A stretch of 64,000 bases of DNA. It comes from Bacteroidota bacterium (GTDB lineage: Bacteria; Bacteroidota; Bacteroidia; Chitinophagales; Saprospiraceae). The notes under the pieces are model-generated. The model was not told the origin of the DNA. It made no database searches and worked only from the letters and a program-made list of their open reading frames with translations. Where the stretch lies: the NCBI GenBank assembly GCA_024743405.1, contig JANSWP010000008.1, positions 62,001-126,000 on the forward strand, given 5' to 3'. Positions 9,710 to 19,158 of the stretch are shown here, piece by piece (the first letter of the stretch is position 1; each line of letters opens with the position of its first letter). The position numbers were made by a program, and so were the translations under genes.

Positions 9710-9937
9710 TAATTAAGCACTTTTCCTGTCAAATTTTTAACAAAACCTCTATACTTTTTCAACCTTCACCTCTTTTTTCTCGTTTAAGACCTGTTCAAAC
9801 AGCAATTCTCATTTATTATCTATATTTTTATGTGAGGTAGCGATTAATGTAATGATAAAAAATCAAGTATTAATCTCAATGAATATAAATTGCTAAAACG
9901 TGGATCGCATTTGAATAAACTATAAGCGAAATGAGTT

Positions 9938-10729
9938 ATGACAAAACTTACATACTTAGTATTATTTCTGTTTTTCACTTTCGCTATATCAGCGCAGAGT
10001 ACTTTTCAACCCAAACAGGTTGACGGGGGAAATAAAGGAATTATTTACAATCAAGAGTTAGCGGTAGGGGTAAGGGTTCATACGAACGGCTTTGCTCTGG
10101 GAGTGGATATTGGAAAGTTGAAAACTTATTATTTAACTCAATTCATACATTTTGAAATTGGAGAATTAAAGCACAATAGAGAAGTTCGACAGAGTTTTGA
10201 CTTCCCGAGTAGTTTAAATGGTAAGGTATCTCGCGCTTTCAAATTTGGAAAGCAGAATAATTTGTATGTTCTCCGAGCTGGGTTTGGTCACAAAAGATAT
10301 TTTTCAGAAAAAGCAAAGAAGAAAGGCGTCGCAGTTGGACTAACTTATCAAATAGGTCCAACTTTGGGCTTGCTTAAGCCTTATTATTTAGAGTTATTCC
10401 CCTCTGATAATTCTCCAGACCGATTGCCAGTTAGTACAAAATATAGTGATGCTGCCGCAGATCGATTTCTAAATATTTGGAATATTTATGGTGCTTCTAC
10501 TTGGACTAAAGGGCTTGACGAATTAGCTATTCTTCCAGGAGTTCATGCTAAGATTGCCATGCATTTTGACTGGGGGGCATTCGATGAGTACATAAAGGCA
10601 TTCGAAGCAGGTATTATGTTAGATGTTTTCACCAAAAAAGCTCCAATCATGGTTGAAATTGACGGAATCGAAAATCGTCCCTTCTTCCTCAACCTTTTCC
10701 TTAATATTCAGTTTGGAAAGAGATGGTAA
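9938..10729 (+). CDS. Exported outer-membrane beta-barrel protein, unknown function
   Basis: 263 residues with a signal peptide (1-19, FAISAQ) and alternating hydrophobic strands, ending in FFLNLFLNIQFGKRW with a terminal aromatic-type strand as in outer-membrane barrels. I recognise the type from Bacteroidota but no named function. The 228-bp leader upstream has no gene. A long hairpin follows the stop codon, separating it from lipA. Confidence 0.72.
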   Translation: MTKLTYLVLFLFFTFAISAQSTFQPKQVDGGNKGIIYNQELAVGVRVHTNGFALGVDIGKLKTYYLTQFIHFEIGELKHNREVRQSFDFPSSLNGKVSRAFKFGKQNNLYVLRAGFGHKRYFSEKAKKKGVAVGLTYQIGPTLGLLKPYYLELFPSDNSPDRLPVSTKYSDAAADRFLNIWNIYGASTWTKGLDELAILPGVHAKIAMHFDWGAFDEYIKAFEAGIMLDVFTKKAPIMVEIDGIENRPFFLNLFLNIQFGKRW

Positions 10730-10730
10730 T

Positions 10731-10802
10731 TTAAAATGATGAATGATAAAGGATATTGGACTCAAAAAATCATCCTTTATCTGTTCACATTCATCATTTT
10801 AA
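10731..10802. repeat. Long interrupted hairpin between barrel gene and lipA
   Basis: The outer arms are a perfect 15-bp inverted repeat (10731-10745 with 10788-10802). Inside it ATAAAGGAT (10746-10754) pairs perfectly with 10772-10780, leaving a 7-nt bulge on the right and a 17-nt loop. It starts 2 bp after the stop codon, so it may act as a terminator or 3'-end stabiliser, although no long T-run follows. Confidence 0.75.
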
Positions 10803-10854
10803 TAGTCATCTTTGCATTTGAGAATTGAATATTTCGACAACGAAATTTAATCGA

Positions 10855-11727
10855 ATGATTGATTTACCTATAGTGGAGAAAAAAGAACCACGACGAAGAA
10901 AACCTGAGTGGTTAAGAGTCAAACTACCAATTGGAGAAAACTTCAAAAAAGTTCGCCGATTAGTTGACCAATATAATTTGCATACTATTTGCCAAAGTGG
11001 AAGTTGCCCCAATATGGGAGAATGTTGGGGGGCAGGTACAGCTACATTTATGATTTTAGGAAATACGTGTACTAGATCCTGTTCTTTCTGTGCCGTAAAA
11101 ACTGGTCGTCCTCCTGAATACGATGAAGATGAACCCCGTAGAGTTGCGGAAGCAATTAAGTTGATGGAAGTTAAACATGCGGTGATTACCTCTGTAAATC
11201 GAGACGAGCGGAAAGATCGGGGAGCAGAAATTTGGTATCACACGGTTAGGTTGACTAAAGAATTATCTCCGGAGACGACAATTGAGACACTGATTCCAGA
11301 TGTAAAAGCGACGTGGGAGGCGTTAGAAAGGATGATTAGTGCAGGTCAGGAAGTAGTTTCTCACAATATGGAAACGGTTGAACGCCTTTATCGTAAAGTT
11401 CGACCACAAGCCAAATACTATCGGAGTTTAGAGCAGATTCAGAAAACGAAAGATTACGGTAAAAGAACAAAATCTGGTTTTATGGTAGGGCTAGGGGAGA
11501 CGGATGAGGAAGTTTTTAAAACAATGAAAGATCTTAAAGATCATGGATGCGATGTGGTAACAATTGGTCAATATTTACAACCAACGAAAATGCACTTGGA
11601 AGTTGCTGAATTTGTTCATCCAGATAAATTTGCAATGTATAAAGAAGAAGGGCTTAAAATGGGGCTTGATTTTGTTGAAAGTGGTCCATTGGTTCGTTCC
11701 TCCTACCATGCTGAACGACATTTGTAA
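10855..11727 (+). CDS. lipA: Lipoyl synthase
   Basis: Radical-SAM enzyme that inserts two sulphur atoms into octanoyl groups on the E2 and GcvH proteins, making lipoate. The auxiliary cluster cysteines are in [12 protein letters not shown] and the radical-SAM cluster motif is CTRSCSFC. The C-terminal RSSYHAERH holds the conserved serine ligand. The frame is open to a TTG at 10825, but the ATG at 10855 ([14 protein letters not shown]) matches family N-termini and gives 290 residues. TCATCTTTGC at 10806 is a possible -7 region. Confidence 0.96.
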   Translation: MIDLPIVEKKEPRRRKPEWLRVKLPIGENFKKVRRLVDQYNLHTICQSGSCPNMGECWGAGTATFMILGNTCTRSCSFCAVKTGRPPEYDEDEPRRVAEAIKLMEVKHAVITSVNRDERKDRGAEIWYHTVRLTKELSPETTIETLIPDVKATWEALERMISAGQEVVSHNMETVERLYRKVRPQAKYYRSLEQIQKTKDYGKRTKSGFMVGLGETDEEVFKTMKDLKDHGCDVVTIGQYLQPTKMHLEVAEFVHPDKFAMYKEEGLKMGLDFVESGPLVRSSYHAERHL

Positions 11728-11830
11728 TACAACTTACTCGAATTTACATGGTCAATATTTTTCAGGAAATGGTAAACCTGATCCATGTAAATTTGAGCAA
11801 TTCATCTCGGATCATTGCGTTCTTTTTAAG

Positions 11831-13594
11831 ATGATTCGAGTATTCAGAAATATCCTTTTTCTTTTTTGTCTTTGTTGTCAAAACCTTTTTGCACAATCCC
11901 CTATTTCTCTTCAATTAATTCCCTTAGATAAAGATACTTCCTTCCTTCAAGACAATTTTGAATATTCAGATAGCTTTTCCGACTCCATCAGTTTGTATAA
12001 CGAACTAAAGCGAGTACTGATTCAATTAAATAATCAATCATTTTTGGAGGCATCCTTTGATCGGATAGAAAAAGAAGATAGTATTATTTATGCTTATTTG
12101 TACATAGGAGCTCCTTATGAATGGGCAAAATTGACCAATGGCAATGTTGACAAAGCTTTTATAAGTCAGGTAGGGTTTTTAGAAAAATTATATCAAAATA
12201 AGCCATTTTATTATTCTGAACTGTCAAGTTTCCAAGAAAAATTATTGGAATATGCTGAAAACAATGGTTATCCGTTTGCTGCTGTTTGGTTAGATAGTAT
12301 CCATGTTTTTGAACAAAAAATCGAGGCAAAGATATTTATGAAAAAAGGTAATCTAGTCACATTAGATAGTCTGAACATAAAGGGCGATGCCAAAATTTCA
12401 AAGACTTACTTAAGTAATTACTTAGGCTTAAAAGAGGGGGGACTTTATAATAAAAAGAAGGTTTTACAAATTCGAGATCGTATTCGCGAACTACCTTTTT
12501 TGAAAGATAAATCACCTCCTACTGTTACTTTTATTGAAAACAAGGCGACTATAAATCTCTACTTAGAAAAGAAAAAAGCGAGTCGATTTGATTTTCTAAT
12601 TGGTTTTTTGCCAAATAATAATAATGAAGATAATCGCCTTCTGTTGACTGGGGATTTTGAAGCGGAGATGGAAAATCAATTTGGTTTAGGCGAGAAAATT
12701 CATGCTTCTTTCGAAAGACTGCGACCTGCCACACAAGAGTTAGAAGTTGCCTTTGCCTATCCATATATTTTAGATTTACCATTTGGCGTCGACCTAAAAT
12801 TCAATCAATATAAACGTGATTCGACTTATTCCGATGTGATTTTTGATTTTGGTGTTCAGTATTTATTAGAGGGTGGAAATTATTTGAAGGTTTTTTGGAA
12901 TAGATTCTCTTCGAATTTACTTTCAGTTGATACTAATCGTATCAAACAAGGACAATTTCCAAGAAATTTAGATGTAGTTAATTCGACCTTTGGATTGGAG
13001 TATGTTTGGCAAAAATTGGATTATCGTTTTAATCCTCGTGAAGGATGGCGATTTTTAGTAAGGGCAGGTGCAGGGGTAAAGGAAATCAGAGAGAATCAAG
13101 CCATTTTAAATGTGGCTGAAAATTTTTATGATACACTTAATGTTCAGACTTTCCAATATAAAATTGATGGTAAGGTTGAACGTTTTTTCCCTTTAGGTAA
13201 TCGAAGTACTGTCTTGGGAAGAGGAGAAAGTGGTTTAATTATTTCCGAAAACCCAATCTATCAAAATGAACAATATCGAATCGGAGGAAATAAATTGCTA
13301 AGGGGCTTTGACGAAGAGGCCATTTTTGCCACTTTTTTCGCTGTTTTCACTTTGGAATATCGACTTTTAATTGGTCAAAATTCTTACTTCAATGTTTTTG
13401 GGGATTATGCATACCTTGAGGATCGGGCGGTTGGTAAAAGACGATTTGACCAACCTTTTGGATTTGGATTGGGGATGAATTTTGAAACAAAAGCAGGTGT
13501 TTTTGGAATAAACTTGGCGGTAGGGAGTCAACAAGGCGATTCGCCAGATTTTCAGAACCCTAAGATCCATTTTGGATATGTAAGTTATTTTTAG
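11831..13594 (+). CDS. Omp85/BamA-TamA-like outer-membrane protein
   Basis: The 587-residue protein begins with a signal peptide (FLFCLCCQNLFAQ), has an N-terminal half with POTRA-like units (GNLVTLDSLNIKGDAKISKTYLSNYLGLKEGG... matches the usual POTRA pattern) and a C-terminal 16-strand-type barrel with the conserved RIGGNKLLRGFDEE, which corresponds to the (V/I)RG-(Y/F) motif of Omp85 proteins. It probably inserts or exports outer-membrane proteins or lipids. The longer frame starting inside lipA is not credible; the ATG at 11831 precedes the signal peptide directly. Converges with the monooxygenase gene, 9 bp apart. Confidence 0.85.
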   Translation: MIRVFRNILFLFCLCCQNLFAQSPISLQLIPLDKDTSFLQDNFEYSDSFSDSISLYNELKRVLIQLNNQSFLEASFDRIEKEDSIIYAYLYIGAPYEWAKLTNGNVDKAFISQVGFLEKLYQNKPFYYSELSSFQEKLLEYAENNGYPFAAVWLDSIHVFEQKIEAKIFMKKGNLVTLDSLNIKGDAKISKTYLSNYLGLKEGGLYNKKKVLQIRDRIRELPFLKDKSPPTVTFIENKATINLYLEKKKASRFDFLIGFLPNNNNEDNRLLLTGDFEAEMENQFGLGEKIHASFERLRPATQELEVAFAYPYILDLPFGVDLKFNQYKRDSTYSDVIFDFGVQYLLEGGNYLKVFWNRFSSNLLSVDTNRIKQGQFPRNLDVVNSTFGLEYVWQKLDYRFNPREGWRFLVRAGAGVKEIRENQAILNVAENFYDTLNVQTFQYKIDGKVERFFPLGNRSTVLGRGESGLIISENPIYQNEQYRIGGNKLLRGFDEEAIFATFFAVFTLEYRLLIGQNSYFNVFGDYAYLEDRAVGKRRFDQPFGFGLGMNFETKAGVFGINLAVGSQQGDSPDFQNPKIHFGYVSYF

Positions 13595-13603
13595 GGCGTT
13601 GCA

Positions 13604-14761
13604 TCATTTTCGTTTACCTGCTCCAAGTGGTGTTAAAGGGTCTTTTTTAGGAACTCTATTTTGTAAGTGAGGTAGAGAAATAGTTTTAATTTCTGGTAAA
13701 ATATATTTTGCAAACAACTTACATTCATCATAATGAGGATAGCCGGAAAAAATAAATGCCCTAATCCCCATCTCCATATATCGTTGAATTTTTTTTAAAA
13801 CTTGATCAGGGTTTCCAACAAGCGCTGCCCCACAACCTGAACGTGCTCTACCAATTCCTGTCCAAAGGTTTGGTTCCACAAAGCCTTCCATATCAGCTAG
13901 TTCACGCATTTCTGTTTGCCGACTTACACCATAACTTTTTGCATCCAATGCCCGTTCTCGAATTTCTTTTCCTTTTTCAATTTCTAGTTTTGACATTAAT
14001 CGCTTTGCCCATGCTCGAGCTTCTGATTCTGTCTCACGAACAATTACGTGAATTCGTAAGCCAAAATCAACTTTTCTATTATAGGCAGCAGCTTTTTGGC
14101 TCATGTCCGTCATTAATTCAAAAAGACGTTCCTCTGTTTCAGGCCACATTAAATAAGTATCACAATGCTGGGCACATAGATCAACACCAGAAGGAGAGTA
14201 ACCTCCAAAATAAAGTAAGGGGCCTCCATTTTGTTGATAAGGTTTAATTGGTTCGGTATTTAAATGTAGATTGTAAAATTCACCTTGGAAGTTAATTTCA
14301 TCACTTGTCCAAGCTTGCTTTAAAATCTGAATAACTTCTCTGGAACGTTGATATCTAGCATCAGAAGGCAAGTTTTCCCCAGGTAGATTTGAAGAAATAA
14401 TATTCAAGGTTAAGCGACCTTTTAAAATATGATCAAGGGTCGCAATAGCACGGGCTAGCATTGGAGGGTGGACTTCACCACTGCGAATAGCAGGCAATAA
14501 ATTGATGTTTTTAGTCAATGCCCCGACCGCTGATGCGAATGTCCAGGTATCTTGACCTACCTGATAAGATGAGGGGCAAAGAATATTTCGATACCCTAGT
14601 TCATCTGCTTTAAGCAATATCTTAGAGGCATTTGCCCAGCTTGATTTATATTGATTAGGCATTTGCCCTAAAAAATCAGTATCACCGTTGCAGATTGGAG
14701 CAAACCAAGAGACTTCTGCCCCATCTGTTTCTTCTGATCGAATTGTAATTTTAGAGGCCAT
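13604..14761 (-). CDS. LLM-class flavin-dependent monooxygenase (alkanesulfonate monooxygenase-like)
   Basis: 385-residue luciferase-like TIM barrel protein resembling SsuD-type FMNH2-dependent monooxygenases. Visible features are EVSWFAPICNGDTDFLG at the N-terminus, LLPAIRSGEVHPPMLARAIATLD, and GRLTLNIISSNLPGE, with YQRSREV and GGYSPSG further on. The substrate may be an alkanesulfonate or other xenobiotic but cannot be fixed; there is no ssuE or ABC transporter nearby. The ATG at 14761 shares one base with the upstream stop (TAATG), so the two genes are translationally coupled and the ATG at 14773 is less likely. Confidence 0.85.
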   Translation of the reverse strand: MASKITIRSEETDGAEVSWFAPICNGDTDFLGQMPNQYKSSWANASKILLKADELGYRNILCPSSYQVGQDTWTFASAVGALTKNINLLPAIRSGEVHPPMLARAIATLDHILKGRLTLNIISSNLPGENLPSDARYQRSREVIQILKQAWTSDEINFQGEFYNLHLNTEPIKPYQQNGGPLLYFGGYSPSGVDLCAQHCDTYLMWPETEERLFELMTDMSQKAAAYNRKVDFGLRIHVIVRETESEARAWAKRLMSKLEIEKGKEIRERALDAKSYGVSRQTEMRELADMEGFVEPNLWTGIGRARSGCGAALVGNPDQVLKKIQRYMEMGIRAFIFSGYPHYDECKLFAKYILPEIKTISLPHLQNRVPKKDPLTPLGAGKRK

Positions 14762-15318
14762 TATCGTTTCCATTTGATATTACAACCTGCACTTGGATAT
14801 TGAGTCTTGGGTATTTTATCGCCATTCAATACAGCATCTAAAGCGGCTCTTAAATCTTTCCCATCTAATGCATTAGAGTTTCCTGGGCGTGAACTATCCA
14901 AACGTCCTCGATAAGCTAATTTTTGTTCGGCATCAAAAATATAAAAATCAGGTGTGCAAGCAGCATCATAGGCCTTGGCTACTTCTTGACTTTCGTCATA
15001 TAGATAAGGAAAAGAATATCCTGTTTCTTCTGCGTGTGTTTTCATTTTGTCTGGCGAATCAGCAGGGTAATTAACGACATCATTAGAACTGATTCCAACA
15101 AAGCCTACTCCTTTATGTCTATAATCATTAGTGATTTTTACGATTTCAGGGTTTACATGGATTACGTATGGGCAGTGATTGCACAAAAACATGATAACCG
15201 TCGCGTTTTTACCTACGACATCATTTAATTTGACGTCTGTGTCTGAAACAGTATCAGGTAAAATAAAATTAGGAGCAGTTGTGCCCAAAGGCAACATATT
15301 TGATTCTGTTAATGCCAT
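14761..15318 (-). CDS. Thioredoxin-like (redoxin/AhpC-TSA) protein
   Basis: 185-residue cytosolic thioredoxin-fold protein with the motif FLCNHCPYVIHVNPE around residues 44-58; CNHC replaces the usual CxxC thioredoxin or single-Cys peroxiredoxin site. CTPDFYIFD is the cis-Pro region. This form is widespread in Bacteroidota and cyanobacteria and is usually annotated as thioredoxin family. It is the first gene of a two-gene operon with the LLM monooxygenase, hinting at a redox partner role. GATCTTTGC about 40 bp upstream of the ATG is a likely -7 element. Confidence 0.88.
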   Translation of the reverse strand: MALTESNMLPLGTTAPNFILPDTVSDTDVKLNDVVGKNATVIMFLCNHCPYVIHVNPEIVKITNDYRHKGVGFVGISSNDVVNYPADSPDKMKTHAEETGYSFPYLYDESQEVAKAYDAACTPDFYIFDAEQKLAYRGRLDSSRPGNSNALDGKDLRAALDAVLNGDKIPKTQYPSAGCNIKWKR

Positions 15319-15379
15319 TTTATGTTTTTTTTTTTTTGAGAAAAAAATCGGGGCGCAAAGATCAAGAAAGAGAACGAGA

Positions 15380-16495
15380 TCATTGCAATTTTTGAATAAC
15401 TAAAAATTCCACTCGTCGGTTTTCTCGCCTTCCTTCTTTGGTGTCATTTGGTGCGATTGGTTGATTACTGCCAAATCCTCGGTAGCGAGTTCTATGCTCG
15501 CCAATTCCATTTTCCTTTAGGTATTGAACGACGGAGGATGCCCGTTTTTCAGAAAGGTCAAAATTATAGTCATTACTTCCTTTATCGTCTGTATGTCCAC
15601 GTAATTCAATAACTAAACTGGGATTGTCTCGCATAATTTTTAATAGTTTTTTTAACTCAATAAATGAACGTGGATGCAATTCCCAATGGTCAAATTCAAA
15701 ATGAATATTTTGTAAGGTTACAATCATACCTTCTTCCAAATTTAATTTAGTCAAATCGTCTTCTTTGACTGGGATTGGTAAGATAGGCGGCACTTTTTTT
15801 ACTAGGACATCTTCTATATAATAATAAGCGAATTTCAAAGAGTCTTTCCTATTTACCTGAGTTTTCGTTAAGGTGTCAGGGAAGAAATTCCCTATTAAAA
15901 GGAACTCGGCTTCCGCTTCGGCGATGAATCGACCGGCAACTCTTTGCCAATTTGTTTCAGTACAATCAATAATTTTCTCTGAGTAAAATTGAGGTTCGAA
16001 GTCCAAAACTTGGTCGGTAAGTTCACTCACTTTTTTTTCTGAAAAGTAAAACCCTAGGTTATTACTACGAAGAGAACGAGGTAAATGATTAACCCACATT
16101 TCGACATAATATCTTTGCCCAGTAACAAGAGGTTCTGAAAGTTGTATTTGAATATATTCTCGACAATGCGGTTTCCCTTCAACACATCCGTAAACCGTGA
16201 TACCGGACATGGAATGACCGGTACGTGGTGATTGTTCTCCAAAACCTTTTTTTGCCCAATGGGAGGGTACCCTAACTCGAGGTCCAAACACATCTGGTGA
16301 GGCAATTGTCGCTGCTGACCAATATTTCATCACTTGTGAATAATGGTCACCTCTATAAAACCAACCTATAGGAGGCCCTGAATAAGCTTCGAAACTTGAG
16401 TTGGGTACAATATTTTGCAGTGCCGCATCAGAGGAGGATTGTGCGACTAAAAAAAAAGGACATAAAAGAAAAATTAACCTAACTAGACGCTTCAT
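15380..16495 (-). CDS. OmpA-family protein with N-terminal carbohydrate-binding-like domain
   Basis: 371 residues with a signal peptide (1-19, FFLVAQ). Residues about 28-230 (NIVPNSSFEAY..., YYVEMWVNHL, WQRVAGRFIAEAEAEFLLIGNFF) resemble the galactose-binding jelly-roll modules found in Bacteroidota surface proteins. The C-terminal 120 residues are an OmpA peptidoglycan-binding domain (IHFEFDHWELHPRS, LVIELRGHTDDKGSNDYN, LSEKRASSV, NRRVEF). It likely links the outer membrane or surface to peptidoglycan. Monocistronic. Confidence 0.88.
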   Translation of the reverse strand: MKRLVRLIFLLCPFFLVAQSSSDAALQNIVPNSSFEAYSGPPIGWFYRGDHYSQVMKYWSAATIASPDVFGPRVRVPSHWAKKGFGEQSPRTGHSMSGITVYGCVEGKPHCREYIQIQLSEPLVTGQRYYVEMWVNHLPRSLRSNNLGFYFSEKKVSELTDQVLDFEPQFYSEKIIDCTETNWQRVAGRFIAEAEAEFLLIGNFFPDTLTKTQVNRKDSLKFAYYYIEDVLVKKVPPILPIPVKEDDLTKLNLEEGMIVTLQNIHFEFDHWELHPRSFIELKKLLKIMRDNPSLVIELRGHTDDKGSNDYNFDLSEKRASSVVQYLKENGIGEHRTRYRGFGSNQPIAPNDTKEGRRENRRVEFLVIQKLQ

Positions 16496-16574
16496 TGTCT
16501 CAAAAATTCATTTAAAAAAGACAACGTATAGAAGCTAAAGTAAGGTATATTTTTTGAAAGTTTAATCTTGAAAT

Positions 16575-18221
16575 TTATATCCTGCAACAAGCTTTAAGAA
16601 TTTTTCCTGATTTCACTAACTGAATTGCCTTCTCCATATCCGTTCTTAGATAGTGATCTTTCCAGTATTTCTCGCCTGAATTTAGATTGTTTTTTTGACT
16701 CAAAAAATTGAATGCTTTTTGAGTGCCTTTTCCTAATTGTTGGAGGTGCTTTGGCAGATTTTCATAGGTCATCTGAATAGCACGAGTAGCACACAAAATT
16801 TCAATACCTAAAATTATTTGTAGGTTGTGAATGATTTTTCGAAAGTGTAAGACACCTAAACTACCCATAGAGACAAAATCCTCTTGATTGGCTGCTGTAG
16901 AAATCGACATCACGGATGCCGGAGTAGACAAAATCCTATTTTCGGCAGCACGACCAGCACCAGCATATTGTGTTATCATCAAGCCTCCATCACCCATAGA
17001 AGTATCGAAAGCTAAGTCCGTGGGAAGTCCATAACTCAATCGATGGTCAAGCATAGAAAAAGATCTTTTGTCTGACATTAAACCGACTGAAGTCATTGCT
17101 ATTTTGGCATAATCAATAACGACAGCGAGTGCTTGTCCATGAAAATTTGCCCCACTAGCGAAAAGAATTCCACCAGTCTTTTCGTCCTTGTTTTGGAAGT
17201 CAAAAAGGGGATTATCTGTTACGGAATTGATTTCTTTTTCAAGTGTGTTTCGCAGTTTTTGAAGCGCTTCGTAAGCTGCACCATTTACATGGGGTGTTGC
17301 TCTAAAACTATATCTATCTTGAACGCGTTCTGTCCATTCTTTTTTCCTTGTAAAAGGATGTTTTTGAGCTTCAACAGTTGTTCTTTTTGAATTTTTCAGT
17401 AGTTTTCTTATTTGTTTGGCAATTACAATTTGACCGAGGTGACGATCGCCTTTTTCATTGATGATGTCCGAAAAGGCTTTTTTCTCCCCTCGAATGGCTT
17501 CTACAGAAAGAGCGGTTGAGATAGATGCTGTTTTTAATATGACTTCTGAATCACGTAAGGCAAAAACACCAAAAGCTGCTATGAAGTTTGACCCATTAGT
17601 GATCCCCATCGCCTCCTTAGCCCTCAGTTTATAATTGGCATATTTTTCTTTTAAACCTGACTGTTTAAACGCCTTTTTTGAAGACATTAATTTGCCTTTA
17701 TAATAAGCTTTCGATTCAGGTAGTTGGATCATTGTTCCTAATAACATTCCCAATGGAACTAAGTCTCCACTTGCTCCTACTGAGCCTTCTTCTAAAATCC
17801 ATGGAGTGACCCCTTCATTCAACATATCTAACATCAGTTCACAAGTTTCCAAGCGAATTCCAGACATACATTTAGCAAAGGAATTGAGTCTGATAATCAG
17901 GATAGCTCGAGCAATCTCTATAGGGATTGGTTTACCCGTACCGCAATTATGAACATTAGCATATTTTTCCTGGTAAGAATCAATGATATCTAAAGAAATT
18001 TCTAAATCTTTTAGATTTCCATGTAAGCGATTGGTACCATAAATAGCAATGTCGGGGCGTTCGACGATTTGTTTTTCAAGTTTATTTCGGTAAGTCGTAA
18101 TACGTTTTTTTATTGATGGGTTTATATCAACTTTCCAGCCTTTTTCTGCTATATTTATTACTTTTTCAATCGTAAGGTCTTTTCCGGTCAGCCATACAAC
18201 ACGGTGGTCGGTTTCTTTCAT
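16575..18221 (-). CDS. MIO-type aromatic amino acid ammonia-lyase (HAL/TAL family)
   Basis: 548-residue enzyme of the histidine/phenylalanine/tyrosine ammonia-lyase family, which eliminates ammonia using a methylidene-imidazolone formed from Ala-Ser-Gly. The triad is at 150-152 in GSVGASGDLVPLG. Other catalytic elements are Y61 in IYGTN, H91 in VHNCGTGKP, NGSNF, QDRYSFRATP and NQEDFVSMG. The loop before the active site reads GTNRLHG where histidase has GINTGFG, and NGSN replaces NGTQ, so substrate is open: histidine, tyrosine or another amino acid. No hutU, hutI or flexirubin genes are near. A divergent membrane-protein gene begins about 160 bp away. Confidence 0.88.
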   Translation of the reverse strand: MKETDHRVVWLTGKDLTIEKVINIAEKGWKVDINPSIKKRITTYRNKLEKQIVERPDIAIYGTNRLHGNLKDLEISLDIIDSYQEKYANVHNCGTGKPIPIEIARAILIIRLNSFAKCMSGIRLETCELMLDMLNEGVTPWILEEGSVGASGDLVPLGMLLGTMIQLPESKAYYKGKLMSSKKAFKQSGLKEKYANYKLRAKEAMGITNGSNFIAAFGVFALRDSEVILKTASISTALSVEAIRGEKKAFSDIINEKGDRHLGQIVIAKQIRKLLKNSKRTTVEAQKHPFTRKKEWTERVQDRYSFRATPHVNGAAYEALQKLRNTLEKEINSVTDNPLFDFQNKDEKTGGILFASGANFHGQALAVVIDYAKIAMTSVGLMSDKRSFSMLDHRLSYGLPTDLAFDTSMGDGGLMITQYAGAGRAAENRILSTPASVMSISTAANQEDFVSMGSLGVLHFRKIIHNLQIILGIEILCATRAIQMTYENLPKHLQQLGKGTQKAFNFLSQKNNLNSGEKYWKDHYLRTDMEKAIQLVKSGKILKACCRI

Positions 18222-18380
18222 CTGTCTTTAATAATTTGGTTTAAAATTGGTTTCCTTTATCCGGTAAAATTACGAATTAGTTCACATTTTAGATTTGTTG
18301 ATTTATTAGAAGTTTTAGAATTAATTTCATCATTCAAAGAGACAGTTAATTTTTGTAAGTTTGTTCAAACTCGCCTTTAC

Positions 18381-19097
18381 ATGAATCTCAATCTTTATCT
18401 AATTTGTCAATTAATTGCTATTCTTTTAGTTTTTGGCTTGCTAAGTATGATTGCTTTTGGGTTAAAGCATGCTTTCCGAAAATTGCGAATTCGGTCTGAG
18501 AATCAAAAAACGCTCATTACATATATCCGAATTGGATTTATACTTTGGTTAGCTATTTTGGCTGTTTTATCTTACATCGATTTTTTTCAAGATTTTCAAA
18601 CCCTGCCACCCAAGATTCTTTTAGCAATCATTCCGAATATTGTATTGATTTTTTTTCTATGGAAATCCCGATTCTTTAGTCTGATATTAAAAACAATTCC
18701 CAAACCTTGGTTAGTTTATGTACAATCATTTCGAATTATTATGGAAGGAATGTTATGGCTAGGTATGATTGGCCATTTTGTGCCTTTACAAATGACCTTT
18801 CTATGGCTAAATCAAGATATTATTGTGGGATTAACAGCAGTCGTTGCGGGTGGACTTTTTTTTAGAAGAAGGCAAATGAAGCTGCCAGCTATTCTGTGGA
18901 ATATCTTTGGAATTCTTTTGCTAATAAATGTCTTTTTTATTGGAATGCTTTCTTCCCCTTCTCCTTTGCGTATTTTTTTAAATGAGCCAAGTACCGCATT
19001 TATTGCAAATGTTCCCTTTATTTGGATTCCAGGGTTTATCGTTCCTTTTGCACTCGCAATGCACGTTTTTTCGTTAAAACAATTAATGGAAAAATAA
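18381..19097 (+). CDS. Integral membrane protein, unknown function
   Basis: 238 residues, very hydrophobic, with roughly seven or eight membrane spans (LNLYLICQLIAILLVFGLL, IGFILWLAILAVLSYIDFF, LAIIPNIVLIFFLW and others) and a short basic loop FRRRQMK. The frame is open upstream across the lyase start, but the ATG at 18381 opens directly on the first span. I do not recognise the family; Bacteroidota genomes hold many similar proteins. Confidence 0.7.
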   Translation: MNLNLYLICQLIAILLVFGLLSMIAFGLKHAFRKLRIRSENQKTLITYIRIGFILWLAILAVLSYIDFFQDFQTLPPKILLAIIPNIVLIFFLWKSRFFSLILKTIPKPWLVYVQSFRIIMEGMLWLGMIGHFVPLQMTFLWLNQDIIVGLTAVVAGGLFFRRRQMKLPAILWNIFGILLLINVFFIGMLSSPSPLRIFLNEPSTAFIANVPFIWIPGFIVPFALAMHVFSLKQLMEK

Positions 19098-19131
19098 TGG
19101 AGGGCTAATCTCGTTTGAAAGCCAAAATGCT

Positions 19132-19139
19132 TATTTTTG
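19132..19139 (+). promoter_or_regulatory. Candidate -7 element TATTTTTG
   Basis: TATTTTTG fits the Bacteroidota -7 consensus TAnnTTTG and lies 19 bp before the ATG of the 28-residue reading frame at 19159. A TTTG at 19114 is upstream, but the 14-bp spacing is shorter than usual. Confidence 0.4.
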
Positions 19140-19158
19140 CAGTTGTAAAATCATAACT

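Noticed and set aside
9791-9802. CTGTTCAAACAG small palindrome before the barrel gene
   Set aside because: Five-base arms in AT-rich DNA are expected by chance.
11564-11830. Upstream extension of the Omp85-like protein into lipA
   Set aside because: It would overlap lipA and put about 90 unrelated residues before a clear signal peptide starting at 11831.
13843-14247. 134-codon frame antisense to the LLM monooxygenase
   Set aside because: Lies wholly inside a clear enzyme gene and has no protein-like features.
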